Source: Pyrenophora tritici-repentis (lineage: Eukaryota; Ascomycota; Dothideomycetes; Pleosporales; Pleosporaceae). From it: a stretch of 64,000 nt of DNA. The notes under the pieces are model-generated. The model was not told the DNA's origin and searched no databases. It worked only from the letters and a program-made list of their open reading frames with translations. How positions within the stretch are numbered: position 1 is the stretch's first letter; every line of letters begins with the position of its first letter. Location of the stretch: assembly GCF_003171515.1 (NCBI RefSeq), contig NC_089391.1, positions 4,402,001 through 4,466,000 on the forward strand, given 5' to 3'. Shown one piece after another: positions 12,133 to 22,293 of this stretch. The translations under genes and the position numbers were made by a program.

Positions 12133-13271
12133 ATGGCTGTCGGCGATATCCCCTCAAGCCCTCAACAGGCTCCAGCCCCACCCCAGCCTATCGATATAGA
12201 AGCATGGACTGAACAGGCGACTGTTGCGCTGGGTTCGGTTGCTATCTCCTCTCCAGAGGATGCGATTCGTGGTACCTCGGTTACACTTGCGATCCCGCTC
12301 GATGAGCACGATGCGCCTTCTGCTGCTGTACATGCCGTCGGTGCTTCGGCAGCTGCAAAGGAAGGTGGCTACTACCGTCGCAAGGAGCCGCTTCGCCGTG
12401 ATAGCTTGACGAGACGTGAAGCCGTGCTAAAGGGCAAGGAGGGTACTAGGCGCAGGCAGAGGTGGGAGAATGGTACGTAGGGGCTGCCCCTCACCCTTTC
12501 TCTCAGAGACGCTTTGCGCATCGAAAACCCCATTTCATATTGCTGCTGCTTCTGTGGATGATTCTTATCAAGTTCACGTCAGTTGATTTCTAGCTAGATC
12601 GCCTCCTTAACAACCCCTACGCCGTACCCCCGCTTCCAAAGGACTGGGAGGTTCATCCCACCTATACCCCTAAGAATGTCCCCTACTACCTCGCCCCACT
12701 TTGGGATGCAGGCCTCAAGCGCCAATCCAACGAACGCAAGACGGCTGCTGTCGCGCAGAAAGCAGCTACCAAGACCGTAGCCAATAAGCCCACGACTCCT
12801 GGTGTCGTGCCCAAGGAGCTACGCGAGAAGCTCAAGCGTTCACGCGGGGCAAAGGGCCTGCTCATGGACCTTGAAAGCGAAGTACGCAAGTTTGTCGCAG
12901 ACTGGGAAGAGAAAGAGCGCAAGGCAGAACAAGAAGGGTTGCCTGCTGATCCAGACAGCGAGGACGATGAGATTGTCTTTGTTGGAAGGAATGGACAGAT
13001 GAACGATCTCCGCTCGCCTACCGAGGCTGAAGCTATCAAGAGGGAGCTCATGCTTTTCGAGACACCCGAGGAAGACGTAGGAGGCAGTTTTGGACGCTGG
13101 CTTGTCCATCATATTGGTGTTTACTACGGCTTGAACACGTGGAGCGTCACCGTGGGGAACCCTGCGAGGCGCGAAGCATATATTGGCTTGAAGGGAGCAA
13201 AGCTTCACTCTGGGAACGGCAGCAGTAACGTATGCGGGCCTTTGCCTCGACCGCTGTACGGCTTGGTTTAA
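12133..13271 (+). CDS. R3H-associated N-terminal domain protein
   Basis: Exons 12133-12472 and 12598-13271 give 337 aa. The centre holds the fungal R3H-associated block: RRRQRWENDRLLNNPYAVPP, then PKDWEVHPTYTPKNVPYYLA and PLWDAG. A charged linker (SEDDEIVFVGRNGQM) and a C-terminal segment follow, with FETPEEDVGGSFGRWLVHHI, GVYYGLNTWSVTVGNPARRE and AYIGLK. The last part resembles the R3H region, which binds single-stranded nucleic acid in other proteins. The N-terminal 80 residues are low-complexity. Precise role is unknown; RNA or ssDNA binding is inferred from the domain name only. Confidence 0.75.
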
Positions 13272-14242
13272 GTCCTTTGACACATCCAAGGCTGCTTTGT
13301 TGCCGCCAACATCCTGTTTGCTCATTTGCTCTCATACAACCATATACACGGCGGTAATCTGCTTTTCCATCTAAAGCTCGGGGCGGATCCGTCTTGCGTC
13401 ACTATCTCGACTTGCATTTAGATGCGTAGATGTCTGAACAGGCATACATTAATCATATTACATCACACCTCTGACATATGTCCTGACATTGTTCTTGGCA
13501 TATACCATATTGGCAGAAAAGTCCGATCACCTGATGTTTATTCAAAACTCTTTTGGAAATTCTGTCTCAACATCAAGGCAACAAGACAATGGCTACAATA
13601 ATAAACATAGCACACTGCTATCTACATTGCTCGAATGCCATTTAAGGCCATCGAGGCTAGAGAACTATATATCCACTATGCTGGCATTTAAGGTGCCCTT
13701 CACGGTAAATCTGAAATAATAATGCCTAATCGATATGGTAGAACTGCCAGAAGGTTAGTTGTCTGCAGATCGCTCCACGTTCTCCATCTTTCGTCTTCAG
13801 TGTCACAGACCCTGGCCGCTTCTGCCTTTGTTGGTGACTTTAAAGGAGACATGAATTGAGCACGATTAATGGGAATAGCGACGGAGAGCACTTGGTAGCG
13901 GCTCGATATTTAATGGATGAAACCTAGGTAGGTGGGTGTTGGGGTGTCAACCTGTATAGCGATGTTTATCTATATAGCTTTCTCTTTTGCAACTCGCAGA
14001 AACTTCACATGAAATAGGTAGGTGTTGACAATGTCATAGCTTCTACCAGAAAGTAGGTCCTAGGTATGTGTGAAAATATACTTACAACAGTCCAGTACCT
14101 ATAAAGAAGAAGTTGATAAAACTTACTTCCTCATGTTCGAGCTTGCTAAGGCAATGTAATTTCCACCACAAGGTCCGCGCATATAGACACTCATATATAC
14201 TTCAGAATCAACCCTCGAAACAAAACGTGGGAAAGGATCGAT
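13272..14242. other. AT-rich intergenic region
   Basis: No frame with protein-like composition or splice support. The region is AT-rich and has several short direct repeats of TAGGTAGGT type near 13920-14060. Confidence 0.4.
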
Positions 14243-15396
14243 ATGGCCACAGCCTTTGAAGCCTATTCCACTCAACTCAACCGCTCATGCTGGAGAATCC
14301 CAGAGTGGGTCTTGCCGACGTTACAAATAGATCCAGTGTACACCTACCATACACTATAGTACTGACCCTCTGGCTGATTGTTCTCAGGCTCCTTCACCGT
14401 GGCAACAGCCCACTCCTTCTCATATTCAATCATGCGGTTTTCACTCGCATGCGTACTAGACTTCCTCGAGAACTCCGTGACCTGATCTGGTCGCACTTCT
14501 GGGACGATGAGTCCTTCGAAAGCACATCCATTTACATGAGACAGATGCTGAGTGGATGCAAGAAATGCAAACTCCTCCATGACCTCTGTTCATACCATAC
14601 TCAGTTGCCACATTTTCTCCAGCCAGATCTTGTAGACCATGAAATGGTTCGGGAGGTGGTGGAATGCTGGTACATGGTAGCAAAGGCACATGAAAAAACA
14701 CCCCACGCACATGATCTTTCCGAAGTGTCGCAGTTCATCCATGGCGACTCTTTTGGTGTCGGGATCGATCCAACACAGGTCCTCCGGTGTCTGCACATTT
14801 CCTTTCGCTTAGCAGAACTCGTTCCGCCTGCTACCGAGGTAGAGAAGTGTTCAACGAAGCAGATCAAGACTGTAGCAGAGCAGCAAGAGCTGATCACCAA
14901 GCCGCTGCTTGCGATCAAGAACAAACGGGGGTTCAAGCTTACAATTTCGTTTGCGCAGACGCGGATCAGGCTGAATCTATGGCAGCACGTCATTGATACG
15001 TTTGGTGAGCCAGTAAAAGCGTTTTTGAATGAAGGTGGAACGGTCGAGGCGTCATTTGAATATCAGTACTTTGGAGAGGTCGATCGCAAAGCGGTATATG
15101 ACTTTAGTGGTGCACTCGAAGACCCCGAAAGGGATTGGAAGAATGAGGCCAAGACTTGGTTGGACAAGGTCGGTTCATTTCCCTATCCCCTCACTAGAAC
15201 AGCAAACTGACACTTTCTGCAGCAAAATGACATTGAGCCCTGTCATCGTGCTTACCGAGATGAGCATCTTCCTACCTTCAATCCAGAAGACTGGCGATAC
15301 TACACTGAAGACGAATACGATTCTGAGCAGAACATTGCCAATCATGACTGGGATGAGACTCCAGAAGAAGACCATTCCCAACTGCCTACATTATGA
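14243..15396 (+). CDS. F-box-like fungal protein of unknown function
   Basis: The model with exons 14243-14337, 14388-15168 and 15223-15396 gives 349 aa. The recognisable part is an F-box-like motif, TRLPRELRDLIWSHFWDDES, a common opening in large fungal families of unknown function. A Cys-rich patch (SGCKKCKLLHDLC) and a more conserved C-terminal half with FKLTISFAQTRIRLNLWQHV follow. The tail is acidic. The first exon is supported only by the splice frame; translation could instead start at 14449 (MRTRLPREL). The last intron uses a less usual donor (GTCGGT). It resembles the broken gene at 17254-18102, on the other side of the aminopeptidase. F-box proteins usually recruit substrates to SCF ligases, but that is not shown here. 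Confidence 0.65.
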
Positions 15397-15745
15397 AGTA
15401 CTTGAATGAAGGGCCTCTGAAGCATGAGGAGGGTATCTGTAGATGCCCTGAATGTATTTGATCAGGCCGATATGTGGTTGGACGAAGACATTGCAATGGA
15501 GGAAAGCGACGATGGCGTTGTAGCAGAGACAAGACTGTAGTTATATGATTTAGTGGGATGTCAAGTTTTCCATGCTTGTGTTCGCGCATTGACGATGTAT
15601 GTGTGAAAACGTGTGACCTCATGATGCATAGATAGCAACCCGCGCTTGCCCTAATCGAAGTAGCTCGGCCCAGCTACCTTCAGTCACCTGGGCACATCCT
15701 TTACAATAACGTAAACCTACCATATTCAGCATCACTCAAGCAACC

Positions 15746-16962
15746 ATGAAGTCGGCAGCGCTATTACTACCACTGTATACTGCAGCCTTTGCTGCAGCTG
15801 CTTTCCATCACGAACATGCGCAGGCTGTCATACAAGACCAGCAGCTTACCATTGTTGAGCCGGACGAGTATCTTATTGAGCTATCGCCAGGCGAGACAAG
15901 ATGGGTGAATGAGAATGAGAAGTGGGAGCTGCGCAAAGTATGTCGGTATCTCAAGACTGTAAGCTGGCCGCTGACATGGTGTAGAAAAACATCAACTTCT
16001 TCGACATCACCCACAATGCAGAACTGGGAACGTTGAATCATCGCATCAACGCCGAGAGTGTAAAATACCCATCGAAACCTGTTTTCAACGAGACCCTTGC
16101 CCCACTACTCAAGGAGTTAGACAAGAACAACATGCGCGCACACCTCGAGACCTTCACCTCGTTCCACACCCGCTACTACAAGTCACAATACGGCGTACAG
16201 AGCTCAGCGTGGCTGCTTGGCCAGGTCAACAAGACTCTTGCTGATGCAGGCGCCATCAACGCGTCCGTCAAGGCGTTCCCCCATCCATGGGGGCAATCGT
16301 CCATCATCGCCACCATCCCCGGCAAGAGCGACAAGACGATCGTCATTGGTGCGCACCAGGACAGCATTAATCTCTTCTTCCCTGCTTTTCTAGCGGCACC
16401 AGGAGCAGATGACGATGGCAGTGGCACCGTGACTATCCTCGAAGCTCTACGCGTGCTGCTCAAGTCGGACGAGATCTTGAAGGGCGAGGCAGAGAACACA
16501 ATTGAGTTCCACTGGTACTCAGCTGAAGAAGGAGGTCTCCTCGGATCGCAAGCAATCTTCCAATCCTACGAGAAGGAGGCCCGCGACGTCAAGGCCATGC
16601 TTCAGCAGGACATGACTGGCTACGTACAGAAAACGCTTGATGCTGGTGAACCAGAGTCAGTGGGTGTCATTACCGACTTTGTCGACCCTGGCTTGACCGA
16701 ATTCATTAAAAAGATCATTACAGTCTACTGTGATATTCCCTACGTTCTGACCAAGTGTGGCTATGCGTGCTCCGACCACGCCAGTGCATCCAAGGCCGGC
16801 TACCCGTCAGCATTCGTCATTGAGTCAGACTTCAAGTATAGCGATAAGAAGATCCATACTACCGAGGACAAGATTGAATACCTCAGCTTCGACCACATGC
16901 TCCAGCACGCGCGGATGACGCTTGCTTTGGCGTACGAGCTTGCGTTTGCTGAGTTCAAATAA
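15746..16962 (+). CDS. LAP1: Secreted leucine aminopeptidase, M28 family
   Basis: LAP1 is an extracellular zinc aminopeptidase that removes N-terminal residues, preferring Leu. Exons 15746-15937 and 15985-16962 give 389 aa, matching fungal LAP1 length. The N-terminus is a signal peptide ([20 protein letters not shown]) followed by a propeptide of about 60 residues. The two-zinc ligands are visible in order: His in VIGAHQDS, Asp in GADDDGSG, Glu-Glu in [12 protein letters not shown], Asp in LQQDMTGY and His in [10 protein letters not shown] disulfide pair near the active site ([13 protein letters not shown]) is also typical. Several N-glycosylation sequons occur. It acts outside the cell in protein feeding and may take part in host or substrate degradation. 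Confidence 0.95.
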
Positions 16963-17176
16963 AGTATGACTGCTTCGTTTGTAATGAATAAAGACCTTGC
17001 CCCACTGTAGCTTGTATCTTGCATTGAATTATTTGGTGTTCAATAATTACGATCTTTTCATTCTTGTTGCTCATGCCTGTTACTATATTCTTTGCTCGTA
17101 TACTTCTGAAGTCGCCCTGGATCAATAGACTCAGCCTCCCACTTCACGTTTCCTTTCTTTGTAAACAAGATGTGAG

Positions 17177-17203
17177 CACTTGGGTGACACGAAGTACTTG
17201 ACA
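17177..17203 (+). repeat. Solo terminal end of the 113-bp MITE family
   Basis: The 27 bases match the left terminal repeat of the complete copies with about five or six differences, beginning CACTTGGGTGACACGAAGTA. The following CCCAATA resembles the element interior after a short deletion. No right end is present, so this is a truncated relic. Confidence 0.6.
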
Positions 17204-17253
17204 CCCAATATACAGACCTTGCTGTAGGCGACAGACACGCCGTTAGAAATATT

Positions 17254-18102
17254 CTAGCTTTCCTCTCCATCCGAACAGCTATCGGGCAAATCATCTGGAA
17301 CTTCGAAGTCGGACGGATCATAGTTGTCATCCTGCTCGTATCTATATTCTCGGTCTATGTCATCTAGCATATCCAAGTAAAACGCCAGGCGGTGCTTCAT
17401 TTCCATGCCCGGGTGCCAAGTATCAATAATGTCATCCAACTGACGCTCAGCTTTGATTGTAGATCCCAAACTAACTCCAGCCTGCCATTCTAAGTGTACT
17501 CGTACACCTTCCGCTCTGAAGGCGCGACAGAAGGGAACGAAGATTGCGAATGCCTGATCCAGTAGCTTAAGGCGGATACGGAATTGCTTCGCAACAAGGT
17601 GTAGCTCAAAGTCTTTCTTATGCACAATGTCGGAAAGGTTATTGAGGAGGCCAAGTACTTCATCCATGTCTCTGAAATCCAGTAGGACTTCCAGACGAAG
17701 CTTCCTCAAGTGTGCTGCAGGATCAACGCCCAGTTCAAAGGCATCGTTGTGGAGTGTTCTTGGAAGGCTGTTCAGATAGTCTGTGACGAAGACTTCGACG
17801 ACGCCAGCGGCGCAGTGGTAGTACGCTTCCATGGCTTCTCGCGCAAATATAGGGTCGGCGTGGGTCGGCTCAATGACATGTGGTAGGGGACCAAGTCTGG
17901 GAATTTGTATGCCTGCCCATGCATAGCGCATGCGATCTGCGGATTTGTCGAGATAGTCTTTTGTCCAGATGTGCGAATAGATTACATTGCGCAGTTCGTG
18001 GAGGAGACGAGCGTGGATTTGATTGCTGAGGTGCCGACTGGATATCTGAGCATATCTTTGTACTGCGCGGTCAAAAGGGCTGGAAGAAAGCTGTTAGGAC
18101 AT
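17254..18102 (-). pseudogene. F-box-like gene with an in-frame stop after codon 2
   Basis: The frame is open without introns from 18093 to the stop at 17254 (279 codons). It contains an F-box-like motif ARLLHELRNVIYSHIWTKDY and a conserved part KDFELHLVAKQFRIRLKLLD. The second half resembles the gene at 14243-15396 in layout and motif spacing. The only in-frame ATG upstream is at 18102-18100, but it is followed by TCC and then a TAA stop (18096-18094), with SSSPFDRAV continuing after it. A CAA to TAA change would explain this. Alternatives are a start at the Met at 17931 that loses the F-box motif, or an upstream exon spliced to the CTAACAG acceptor beside the stop. Part of the protein may still be made. 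Confidence 0.55.
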
Positions 18103-18206
18103 GTGCGTTATCAACGCGTCCCCAGTTTGTTCCGACTCCCTTTTTAATCGCTCATACTAGCTGCCAGCCGTCGACACTATCGCAAATCTAATCACCTGCG
18201 ACGTAC

Positions 18207-18546
18207 CTGTCTTTGTATGATTTCTCAAACCATACTTTGGTATCGTGTTCTTTTAATGCTTTGATAGCATTGTCTATCTCTTTGCATCTCGTTCATTGTC
18301 AGCGCTTTTCCAGTCTAATGCGAAAAGAAAGGATGCCCACGGGATATCTTCTTCGTGAAACGCTTTGATTTTATACAGCTCTCTGACAGCCTTCCTCATG
18401 AGATGATGCGGGTAGCCTGGATGCTGCTGCGAGTGCTGTACTGTTGCGCCGCGTTGCTGCTGGGAGAGGTCTATTGATGGTACGAGTCCCTCTTCGAAGA
18501 GTCTCAGTATAAAGGACCTTTGCGTTGGAGTTAATTATATCTCCAT
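18207..18546 (-). pseudogene. Broken reading frame, unrecognised protein
   Basis: From ATG at 18546 the frame reads MEI, then TAA (18537-18535), then stays open as LTPTQRSFILRLFEEGLVPS through HHLMRKAVRELYKIKAFHEE and IPWASFLFALDWKSADNE. At about 18287 it needs a shift of one or two bases to continue as KEIDNAIKALKEHDTKVWFE, ending at a good donor (GTACGT, 18206). This composition is clearly protein-like, so a once-functional gene with a premature stop and a frameshift is the simplest reading. I do not know the family. It lies just upstream of the damaged F-box-like gene and about 100 bp from MITE copy 2. It might once have been the 5' part of the same gene. Confidence 0.5.
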
Positions 18547-18649
18547 GATTGAGTGTGGGGTGTTGTTGCGACTATAAGCTTCACAGCTTGCGCGCTCAAA
18601 ACAAGACGAATGTGGGGTGTGATAGATGAGGGTGAGGAGTTAGTGCGAG

Positions 18650-18762
18650 CATCTGGGTGACATAAAATACTGGACAGTGTGGGCAAGCACCTAATAGACG
18701 CGTCTGGCGACTACAGTGGCTTTTTTACACTAGTATGTCCAGTATTTTGTGACACCCGGGTG
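18650..18762. mobile_element. MITE-like inverted-repeat element, copy 2
   Basis: This copy is 113 bp long, begins CATCTGGGTGACATAAAATA and ends with TATTTTGTGACACCCGGGTG. It is flanked by a perfect 4-bp duplication, CGAG, at 18646-18649 and 18763-18766. By eye it differs from copy 1 at about 13 positions, mostly transitions. It lies between the broken reading frame ending 5' at 18546 and the 3' end of the nitronate monooxygenase gene. Confidence 0.87.
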
Positions 18763-18943
18763 CGAGGGGAACCGACGCGGAGTTGCGCCTCATTAACTAT
18801 GTTGATGTCATGTCGGTGGCATTCTGGCGAAACTTTTTGGAGGTTCCGCACAGTGACTAGGCCGATACATGTAGATCTTTGAGGATAGCAGGTAACAGAA
18901 GTAACTTTCTCGACTATATACAAGTACATGCTAACTAGGTTAC

Positions 18944-20137
18944 TTATAGCTTGGCCTTTGAAACAATCATTGTGTTGCAATTCTGCAACGATTTGACAGC
19001 ATCTGTGACAAGTTCATCAACAATCTCGCGCGCGCTCTTCCTCTCGTTAACAACGGCAGCCACCTTGCCCATCAAGAACGGGCGGGCGTTATCCATGGTC
19101 TCGTCGTCGAGATCATCTCCCATCTTCTCGAGATCATGCTCGACGGGGAGTATACCCTTGCTTGTAAGCTCCTTGATCTCGGCTTGTCTGTTTTCTTCCC
19201 AGTTCGCGACGTATGGGTTGTTGCGAATACGGAGTGGGCGACCAGTGAAGATGATGGTGCGAACATTGTCGTCCCAGCCAGCTGTTCGAACAGCTTCTTG
19301 GTGTGCTTTGGGAGCGCCGGCCTCTTCTGATAGGATGAAGCGTGTTCCTACCCACACACCCGTAGCACCAAATGTGAGCATAGCAGCGAGCGACTCGCCG
19401 CTGAAGATACCGCCGGCGGCGATAATCTGTACATCCTCGCCAGTCAAGGGTGATTTGTGGCCCTTTACCATCTTAACTGCGGCTGGGATGAAGACGGATG
19501 TGGGAACATCTCCAGTATGTCCTCCACCCTCTCCTCCCTGTGCACAGATGAGATCAACGCCAATGTCGAGGCACTTCTTGATGTGCTTGGGGTGTCCGAT
19601 CATGTTCATGTACAAGATACCGGCCTTGTGTAGCTTCTCGACAACATGCTTGGGGGGTACGCCAACAGCCGAGACGAAGAGTTTGGCGCCGGAATCGATG
19701 ATGATGTCAACGAGCTCGTCGAGTTTTCCTTTGGTGTAGTCGTAGCTATATCTGGTCAGTCCTCGATGTTCAAGACTATGGGCAGGGGCACCTCGTACTT
19801 GGTCTTGCGCGCGCTGCCTCCAACCTGAGGAAGCAACAAATCGATGCCAAAGGGCGCATTCTGGTCATTCAGGTAACCCTTGAGTTCAGCAATCTGCTCT
19901 CGGAGCATGTCAGGTGTGTACCCAACACCACCAATGACACCGAGACCACCAGCATTCGTAACCGCAGCGGCAAGCTTGGGTCCAGCAGCCACGTTCATGC
20001 CAGCGAGCATAACGGGGTGCTGAATCTTCAGCAGGTCAGTGAGCTTGGTGCGGATTTGCTCTGGCAACGTGTCAGCGCTTGGTCATGGCCATGTGAAAGT
20101 ATCTGCGCTGTCACAACGACTTACGTGGAGACGCCAT
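18944..20137 (-). CDS. Nitronate monooxygenase (2-nitropropane dioxygenase type)
   Basis: The enzyme is an FMN-dependent TIM-barrel oxidase that detoxifies alkyl nitronates such as propionate-3-nitronate. Exons 20137-20125, 20060-19799 and 19745-18944 give 358 aa. The first exon encodes only MASP. Family motifs are IQHPVMLAGMNVAAGP near the N-terminus, the SARKTNYDYTKGKL join across the second intron, and ICAQGGEGGGHTGDVP with the catalytic His. IIAAGGIFSGESLAAMLTFG and GATGVWVGTRFILSEEA form the FMN phosphate site. No targeting sequence is seen. It is divergent from the HPPK-DHPS gene across 290 bp. Confidence 0.92.
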
Positions 20138-20427
20138 AGTGCTGGCTATATATCGATGATATGATGATAACGAAGAGGAGAGAAGACCAGGTCAAGGGTG
20201 ATATAATGGAATTCAAAAGAGATAATAGAAAGAGCGAACACGACTGCCTTTTGTGAGCCGTTTGCCGTCCGCCGTCGCAGCGAACCGAGGCACGTCGCAT
20301 CTGTCACGCGGAGAGGTCTAGCTGCACCAGCGTTAGCGCCGTCTGGGGTAGCACCCCCTGTTCTACTCGCTTGTCGGCTTCCAAGTTTTCAGCCCGCATC
20401 ACATGTCAGTCAGTTCACTAATTCACC
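20138..20427. promoter_or_regulatory. Shared divergent promoter region of nitronate monooxygenase and HPPK-DHPS
   Basis: The two genes start 290 bp apart on opposite strands, so their promoters are here. I see no motif that I would name. Confidence 0.45.
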
Positions 20428-22176
20428 ATGTCGACTTGTATAGCGAGCTTGAGAGTGAACGCGTCGCGCTTTGCGGGCTCGAGAAGCATATCAGCGCCTG
20501 GACAGAGGTCGTTTAGGTTCCCATGTACTTCTTGGAGCAGACCACAAAGCCGGGCCTTCGCCGTGTTCCAGTCATCACACAAATATCGCCCACATGTGTC
20601 TGCCATCAAGACCCATGTAGCGAGCGGCAAGCATCAATTACAGACTGCAGTGCAGACTTTTCGGATGTATCGTGCCCACTATCATCATGACACAACTGCA
20701 AAACTACACCGTGCATTCATTGCATTGGGAAGCAACTTGGGAGACAGGGTTGCCATGATTGAACAAGCATGCAAAGAAATCGAATCCACTGGAAAAATGC
20801 ACATCGTGCGCACAAGTAGTCTATGGGAGAGCAAGGCAATGTATGTCTTAGACCAGGACGATTTTGTGAACGGTGCTTGCGAGGTATGGCTCGCCGTATC
20901 TCAGCCGAACCACGTGTGCTGACTCAATGAGATCGCTACTCCACTGTCACCTATCCAACTCTTGGACGAGCTGCAGATGATTGAGCAGAAGATGGGTCGC
21001 GTCAAGCTGGTTGACAAGGGGCCCAGGAACGTCGATCTGGACATCTTACTCTACGATGATATTTCTTACTCGGATGAGAGGCTACAGATTCCTCACAAGC
21101 TCATGTTGGAGAGAGAATTTGTCCTGCGCCCGCTTTGCGAGTATGTAAATTACATATGTTCCGCGCGGATGCTAATAGATCGTAGGCTTATAACAGAGGA
21201 CCAACAACAAAACTCCCCATTCAAGGTACCGATCCAGGACTATCTCAGAAAACTACCACCATCAGAAGAGCAATTAGTGCGGCTGGTGCCACTCGCATCT
21301 GACCTCTCGCCAATCTCATCTGCGCGCATTCCGCTCAATACACGGCTCATGGCCATCTTGAATATCACTCCCGACTCGTTCTCAGATGGCGGTCAGATTT
21401 ACAATCGAGGAAGCGAGCTACTAGCAAAGACGATACAAGAGCGAATCGAAGCTGGAGCCACCATCATTGACTTTGGTGGACAATCTACTCGACCGGGCGC
21501 CATACAGGTATCGGCTGAAGAAGAACTAGCACGCGTCCTCCCCGCTGTAAAAATGATGCGTGGAATACCCGAGGCTGCCGAAACAGCAATCAGTGTCGAC
21601 ACGTATCACGGGCTTGTTGCCGAGAAAGCCATCAAAGCCGGTGCACATTTGATCAACGACGTCAGTGCAGGAACCATGGACGATACGATGCTACCTACCA
21701 TGGCCAAATTGGGCTGCACAGTCTGTCTTATGCACATGCGTGGAACACCGGAGACTATGAACACCCCGGAAATGACGTCTTATCCCGATGGAATCGTAGA
21801 GACTGTTGGTCGAGAACTATTCGAGCGTGTCCGTGCTGCAGAAGAAGCAGGTGTAAGACGCTGGCGCATCATTCTCGACCCTGGCATTGGCTTTGCGAAG
21901 ACATTGGACCAAAATCTTGAGCTGCTTCGACATCAGGATAAGTTAATGAGATATCCTGGTCTAGAAGGCATGCCGTGGTTGGTAGGGACCAGCCGAAAAA
22001 CATTTATCGGAAAGATTACAGGAGTGAAGGATGCTCACAAGAGGACCTGGGGTACCGCAGTAACGGTTTCAGCGGCTATTCAGGGTGGTGCTGATATTGT
22101 GAGAGTACACGACGTTGAAGAGATGTCACAGGTTGTGAAGATGGCAGACGCTCTGTGGCCCAAACGTCGTTATTAG
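20428..22176 (+). CDS. FOL1: Bifunctional HPPK-dihydropteroate synthase of folate biosynthesis
   Basis: The protein makes the last steps to dihydropteroate: pyrophosphorylation of 6-hydroxymethyl-dihydropterin, then condensation with pABA. Exons 20428-20883, 20932-21140 and 21186-22176 give 551 aa. Residues 1-75 are Ser/Arg-rich with no acidic residues, like a mitochondrial presequence. HPPK motifs are FIALGSNLGDRVAMIEQA and GPRNVDLDILLYDD. DHPS motifs are LMAILNITPDSFSDGG, DFGGQSTRPGA, SVDTYHG, LINDVSAG and GTSRKTFIGKITG. The dihydroneopterin aldolase domain found at the front of yeast Fol1 is not visible. The second intron is 45 nt, in frame and without a stop. DHPS is the sulfonamide target. 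Confidence 0.93.
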
Positions 22177-22293
22177 TATTCAAGCGCCTCAACTAGTATA
22201 TTGAGTATTTGCAACTAAAGATCCTTGATTTGAATTTACTGATACAAAATAGGTCTGCTCGCTCGCTCGCGTATCCGCGATTCTGAGAGTCTC

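Noticed and set aside
18951..19739. 262-aa plus-strand frame across the nitronate monooxygenase gene
   Set aside because: Antisense to well-conserved motifs on the minus strand; Ser-rich and without any family features.
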